Of a DNA stretch of 64,000 bases, positions 59,740 through 64,000 are shown in pieces (position 1 is the first letter of the stretch; every line of letters starts with the position of its first letter). Origin of the DNA: Paramecium octaurelia (lineage: Eukaryota; Ciliophora; Oligohymenophorea; Peniculida; Parameciidae); contig CAJJDP010000111.1 of the NCBI GenBank assembly GCA_905182995.1, forward strand, positions 329,949 to 393,948, read 5' to 3'. Made by a program: the position numbers and the translations under genes. The notes below the pieces were generated by a model. The model was given only the letters and a program-made list of their open reading frames with translations, searched no databases and had not been told where the DNA came from.

Positions 59740-61560
59740 AATAACATTAGTATTAGTATAGATTTGGATGATGTATTTGATAATAATATAGAAATGAACC
59801 TATCAAATTCAAAATTTTATATAAAAACCATATTTAATATTTAGTCTTAAAAGAATAAGCTAAATTGAAAAGGATCCAAAAATATAGATATTATATGCTC
59901 TACAGAAAATGAAAAAGGAAATAATGTCTAATTCAAACCTAAAGAAATCGAACAAAAGATTAGATTGAAGTCTAATTTTATAAAGTCAAGGTTGTACAGT
60001 TTAACGTAGATCTCATAATCAAAAGTTTGATCCCAAAATCTCAACCTCCAACAATTCTTCTAACATGATCGAGGGCTATAATTTTTGGAATCAAGAATTA
60101 CATCATATTAGATTATAACCAAATCAACTATTATAACTTAAATGATATATTATATGAAATGAAGTATCCCATATTAAAGCCACCGCTTTTATTCGAAAAT
60201 ATTAATGATACATCAACTAATTTATGTATGATACTGTAATTTTTAGTTATATATTAACAAGTATAATTAAAAATTAATTTATAATGGAAGACAGCTTTTG
60301 TTAGATGTTGCAACAGCAGATTTTTACCATTATCAGGCCAGAAATAATGGCAATGATAATTCTACATTAATTAGATTTAGTATGGCAAGGAATTAATTGT
60401 GTTTTAATGATCAACAAGAACGAAGTTTTAGAATAACCTAATTATTAGATTCTGAGGTTAAGAATAATCTGGATCAATTTTTTTAAATTTAAATTTGATG
60501 TTATATTTGATAATTTATGAATCCACGAGGTGTCTTCAGGTGTATCAAAATAAAATAATCCATACACTCAGATAGAAATAGTAGATCTCAATACTCAGAT
60601 GATTAAGATTTCTGATTAGGTTGTGATGGTCCTTATTATGATTAGAATCACCAGAATAAATTACAGTATGTTTAAACCTGAAGTTAAAATGTTCAAAATC
60701 AGAGGCAAGAGTTTTTATTAGAGAAGCAAAAATCTAATAGCTACTCAGTATCACCTTCGATAACTCCAAGATCTCATAGTCAATAACAATTAGAAAGAAT
60801 GAGATCCAAAACCTTCTATAACGAAATTTCAAATGCGATGACAAATCCTACTTAGTAACGATTAGCAATAATTGGGAATATGCGAAGAATTCTAGAAAAG
60901 AAACTATATTTTAATTATAACTTGCAAAATTGAATAGGAAGTCCAATTATAGAATGAGAAAATAAAGGATATATTTAAAAATCAAGCCTAATCTATGGAG
61001 AAGAATAATTTCGGTTGTTTTAATAAGAGTAATAGAAGATGTTTGAAAGGTCAAAAGTGTGCCTAATAAAATAGGCTAGATTTGATGAAATTTGGATAAT
61101 CATGGATGCTTTAAGTGTAGAATAAAATTGAACTTGTAGGAAAGAAATAAGAGTGCTAGAGTATATTGTGATAACATAGCTGAAATAATCTTACCAATGT
61201 AAGTAAAATATTTTATATCCAAACTAAAATTCCAAAGATATGTTTGCATGATTAATATGAAATTTATGGCTATTCTTAATTTTTAAGGATTAGGGTGAAT
61301 GGATAAAGGAAAGTTTTGAAAGTAAAAATCGTAAATTTTAGAATTTTAAAAAAAATCTAAGAATTTTAGCAAAGGATCTATAAATAAATTAAAAAGATAA
61401 AATAAAAATGAAATTAAGGCCATCTAAGATCATGTTCCTAACTTGGATCAGGTTGAGAAATCCTTAACTATTTTAAATCTTCTCTATTTAAGAATTTTGA
61501 AGTTTCCCTTTATATCAAAATTGTGTAATAATCACTATGGATGATTTATAGACGAGCAGA
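59740..61560 (+). pseudogene. Decayed N-terminal/linker region, possibly of the following kinase relic
   Basis: Plus-strand tracts: about 59740-60015 (contains STENEKGNNVQFKPKEIEQK), about 60540-60945 (a low-complexity Ser/Gln/Asn-rich stretch with SVSPSITPRSHSQQQLERMR) and about 60980-61240 (contains KVCLIKQARFDEIWIIMDAL). The tracts are interrupted by TGA and frame changes. Position and strand allow them to be the regulatory part of the kinase relic that follows, but that link is inference. Confidence 0.35.
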
Positions 61561-62059
61561 TTGTATTATTTAATTAAATACTCTCAAAGGCTAAGGAGGA
61601 TGATTTCTCTGTTAAGATAGAGGAGGAAACAAATTATTGGAGTAGCAATATTAAGAATGACTGAATAAAAAGTTGTTTGCGACTTTGATTTTGGAAAAAC
61701 TATAAATAAACTTGATAATTTTATAGAAAATCTGCCCTGGTGCACTATGATCGATCATACTATATAAGTCTTAATCTTTTTAATTGAGTAAGAATTGTGA
61801 CAGATTGGAAGGAAGAGTCAAGCCAATAATTATAGTGCTTGGATTAGTATATCTTTATTAAGTTACTGTCAATAATTTAAAATGACACCTCTAGCTATAA
61901 TGCATTTTAGCTTTATCAACTCTGGAGCTAATTCCATGGTTTAATTAAATTCTGATGAAGTGAAGTATATAATCAAATTGACGTATCAATCAAAAAGGTT
62001 TGAATATCTTTCTATTGTTTTAAAATTATAGGTAAAAGAAGTTTTAGCAAATCCATAAT

Positions 62060-62480
62060 GTAAGAGCAACATATAAGAATTAAGAGCTTGTTAAATCAAA
62101 CACATCCAACCGTAGCTAAGTTAAATGAAGCTTAAGAAACAACTAGCTTTGTGTACTTTGTAATTGACATAATAAGTGAAGGTGAAATTTTATAAGAAGT
62201 AAGAGAAACAGGTTTTCAATTCAGTAATTATTAGGCCTTCTGCCAGCTGAAACTCTTTAAACATTGGCTTATAAATTATTTTCAGCATTGAATCATTTGC
62301 ATTAATTCAAAATAGTAAATCAAACTTTAATTCTGAAAATTTATTACTAAAAAAAAAATGAGAATAATAATGATATTATTTGGCAGATTTGATTTGTGCG
62401 TCAAATTAACGGTTAAAATATCTCATTCAAAGAAGTGGGATTAATGGCGCCTGAAATTTTAGATTCTTTGGAAAGCTAAT
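62060..62480 (+). pseudogene. Protein kinase pseudogene (CaMK-like N-lobe and C-lobe pieces)
   Basis: The first frame (about 62070-62240) contains HPTVAKLNEAQETTSFVYFV followed by DIISEGEILQEVRETG, which match the HPNI-KL-E-YET...Y-VME---GGEL hinge region of calmodulin-dependent-type kinases. After a frame change, ETLQTLAYKLFSALNHLHQF then KIVNQTLILKI (about 62255-62335) match the Y-hydrophobic-LHS--IVHRDLKPENI catalytic loop, with HRD changed to NQT. A further piece, VGLMAPEILDS (about 62435), matches the GTP-YMAPE activation segment. At least two frameshifts and a destroyed catalytic loop mark it as a pseudogene. Confidence 0.65.
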
Positions 62481-62559
62481 AATTTCATGATGAAAGATCC
62501 TTGAAATTAGAAAACTTCCTCTCTTTATATGGTAATAATCATCTTGGTAGTTACGATTA

Positions 62560-63450
62560 ATACTAATATTCATGTTGCTCAACTAATGCATCTTCATTAT
62601 TGTTTTGATATCTAAGGTTACAAAGCAGTTGGTTTTTCAGCTTCGAAAATAGAAATGTCTTTCACCTTTGAATGATATTTTTGAAAATGATAATGTTATA
62701 TTGGCTGAACGAAATCTATATAACTAAATCATATTGAATGTTATATTTTATTAATCGTATTTTCATTACAAAAAACACAATAAAAGAGTATTATTTATTA
62801 ATCTCAAATATTTTAAATAATAAGTCTCCACTTATTAGATTCAAATTAATTGATTTTAAGCTAAACCTTATGAGTTGAAACAAGAGTGTAGAAAAAAGAA
62901 TACTATGTAATAGTATTTATTAGATACATAATTAGTAAAAATAGGAACTAACTATAAAAACTTAGACATGATAAACATCATATTTTATACAAATTATTTT
63001 AAATCCAAGAACTAACAATTAACAAGAAGATGATAAGATAACTATTCCATGTAAATATGTCAGATACAATCATTCGCAGCAGGTTGAATTTTTTTTTTTT
63101 CAACCTTTGTAAAATTGAAAATGCCTTAATATCTACTCTAATATTAGTGTGTTAAGTTTAAATAATTATTCAATCATTTTTAATTATTTGATTAATATTC
63201 AAGCTGATTCCTGTTTTTCTTACATTTCTTATGATACTTTTTTCAATTTATTTATTACGGTAAAATATTATCAATTCCCTTTGTGGCGAAACAGCTAAAT
63301 CTCATGATATTTTTATAATGTAAAAAACTCTATCACTAATTTTTTTCATAATATCAAAGAATCTCTCACTAATCAACTACTTAGATTTTCAAACTCTTTA
63401 GGAATTAAAAATATTACTAATAAAAGTATTCTATTTTAATTTTCTTTCTC
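62560..63450. other. No resolved gene
   Basis: AT-rich with frequent TGA in the plus frames. Nothing recognised. Confidence 0.3.
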
Positions 63451-63451
63451 T

Positions 63452-63740
63452 ATGATGACTTCATCAAAAAGTCCTCAAAAAAACTTTACAAAGCCATAAG
63501 GTCTTTTATCATACGGAGAAGGTTATTTGATGAAACAGGTTTGAAGTGAACTTCCAAAAATGCATAATAGATTTGTTTGATGATAATAAATTTATAATGG
63601 GAATCATTTTTTCAATAGTTTAATTGATGTTTATATTTAACTAAGTAGGAAAGATGTTTAAATAAATAATATGGTTATTTTTCCCTTTCTACATCTGATA
63701 AAGGTAGTAGTTATTGGATCTGTCAACTTTTCCTCTTTAA
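63452..63740 (+). pseudogene. Short N-terminal coding fragment, unknown
   Basis: ATG 63452 starts MMTSSKSPQKNFTKPQGLLS and reaches TGA at 63542 after 30 codons. A possible 32-nt intron (63539-63570) would remove that TGA but leads to another soon after. A nearby frame is strongly hydrophobic (GIIFSIVQLMFIFNQVGKMF, about 63599), so this may be the remains of a membrane protein. Confidence 0.3.
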
Positions 63741-63743
63741 TGA

Positions 63744-64000
63744 ATGGCATTTCTTGGAACAAATTATACGAGAATTGACTATAGACTTCAAAAATATTAA
63801 GAACTCACTAAAAATAATGACTCAAAATGTTCATATATTTCTAAATCGAGTTGTCTAAGTATTAACAAGGATGAATCTGATATAAAGCTTACTAATTAAA
63901 GTAAGAGAAAAGATGAAAAAATCATAATATTCCCCTAAAAAACACAATTATACATATCAGTTAAATTATAAATCTCGAATCATCTCCATCTTCCATAATA
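63744..64000 (+). CDS. Partial ORF running off the window, unknown
   Basis: ATG 63744, directly preceded by an in-frame TGA, opens a frame without TGA to the window end (85 codons). It starts MAFLGTNYTRIDYRLQKYQE and continues hydrophilic, Ser/Lys-rich. It may be a separate gene or the continuation of the fragment at 63452. No family recognised. Confidence 0.4.

Overview
The window looks like nuclear DNA of a ciliate of the Paramecium type. Real reading frames become long only when TAA and TAG are read as glutamine and TGA is the only stop. Genes that can be followed from ATG to TGA are interrupted by tiny GT...AG introns, mostly 21-28 nt. The base composition is very AT-rich, and the protein families (WD40 with a short Cys/His head, TPR arrays, MORN-like arrays, furin-like/CDDGN cysteine-rich membrane proteins) are large families in Paramecium. 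Standard-code ORFs cut the genes into pieces. All names below come from reading the sequence by eye; no database search was possible.

Six genes read as intact or nearly intact. They are a protein kinase lacking the catalytic Asp of the HRD motif (1784-3298 +); a secreted or membrane protein of about 1,000-1,100 residues with a late in-frame TGA (7988-11350 +); a 548-residue WD40 protein (17712-19358 -); two closely related zinc-finger/TPR genes in inverted orientation (42339-43893 + and 45337-47138 -); and a 1,097-residue cysteine-rich multi-pass membrane protein (53931-57249 -). For all but the 7988 gene, summed exon lengths are exact multiples of three from ATG to a terminal TGA.

Between them lie many coding-like stretches broken by frameshifts or in-frame TGA. 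They include a second WD40 gene (4230-5416 -), an alpha-tubulin-like relic (29480-30300 -), MORN-like arrays (32640-35039 +), a second kinase relic (62060-62480 +), a probable non-LTR reverse transcriptase relic (37900-38760 +) and several unknowns. Two regions (about 24340-28900 and 35040-37480) carry no recognisable gene, look less AT-rich than the rest, and share a diverged dispersed repeat.

Three single n characters (26499, 33323, 48281) each sit between two direct copies of 1.24-1.39 kb. These are most simply contig ends that overlap but were not merged, so genes there are counted twice. The third pair differs by a 26-bp insertion bounded by TA dinucleotides (48704-48729), which has the size and end pattern of a short Paramecium internal eliminated sequence (IES). 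That is the most informative single observation here, because it suggests the assembly mixes excised and unexcised versions of one locus. A 521-base gap lies at 52688-53208.

There is no operon logic: genes lie on both strands and are independent. The high share of broken paralogues, the retroelement relic and the IES-like polymorphism fit a duplicated, decaying, possibly chromosome-end or partly germline-restricted region, but no telomere repeat was seen to prove that.
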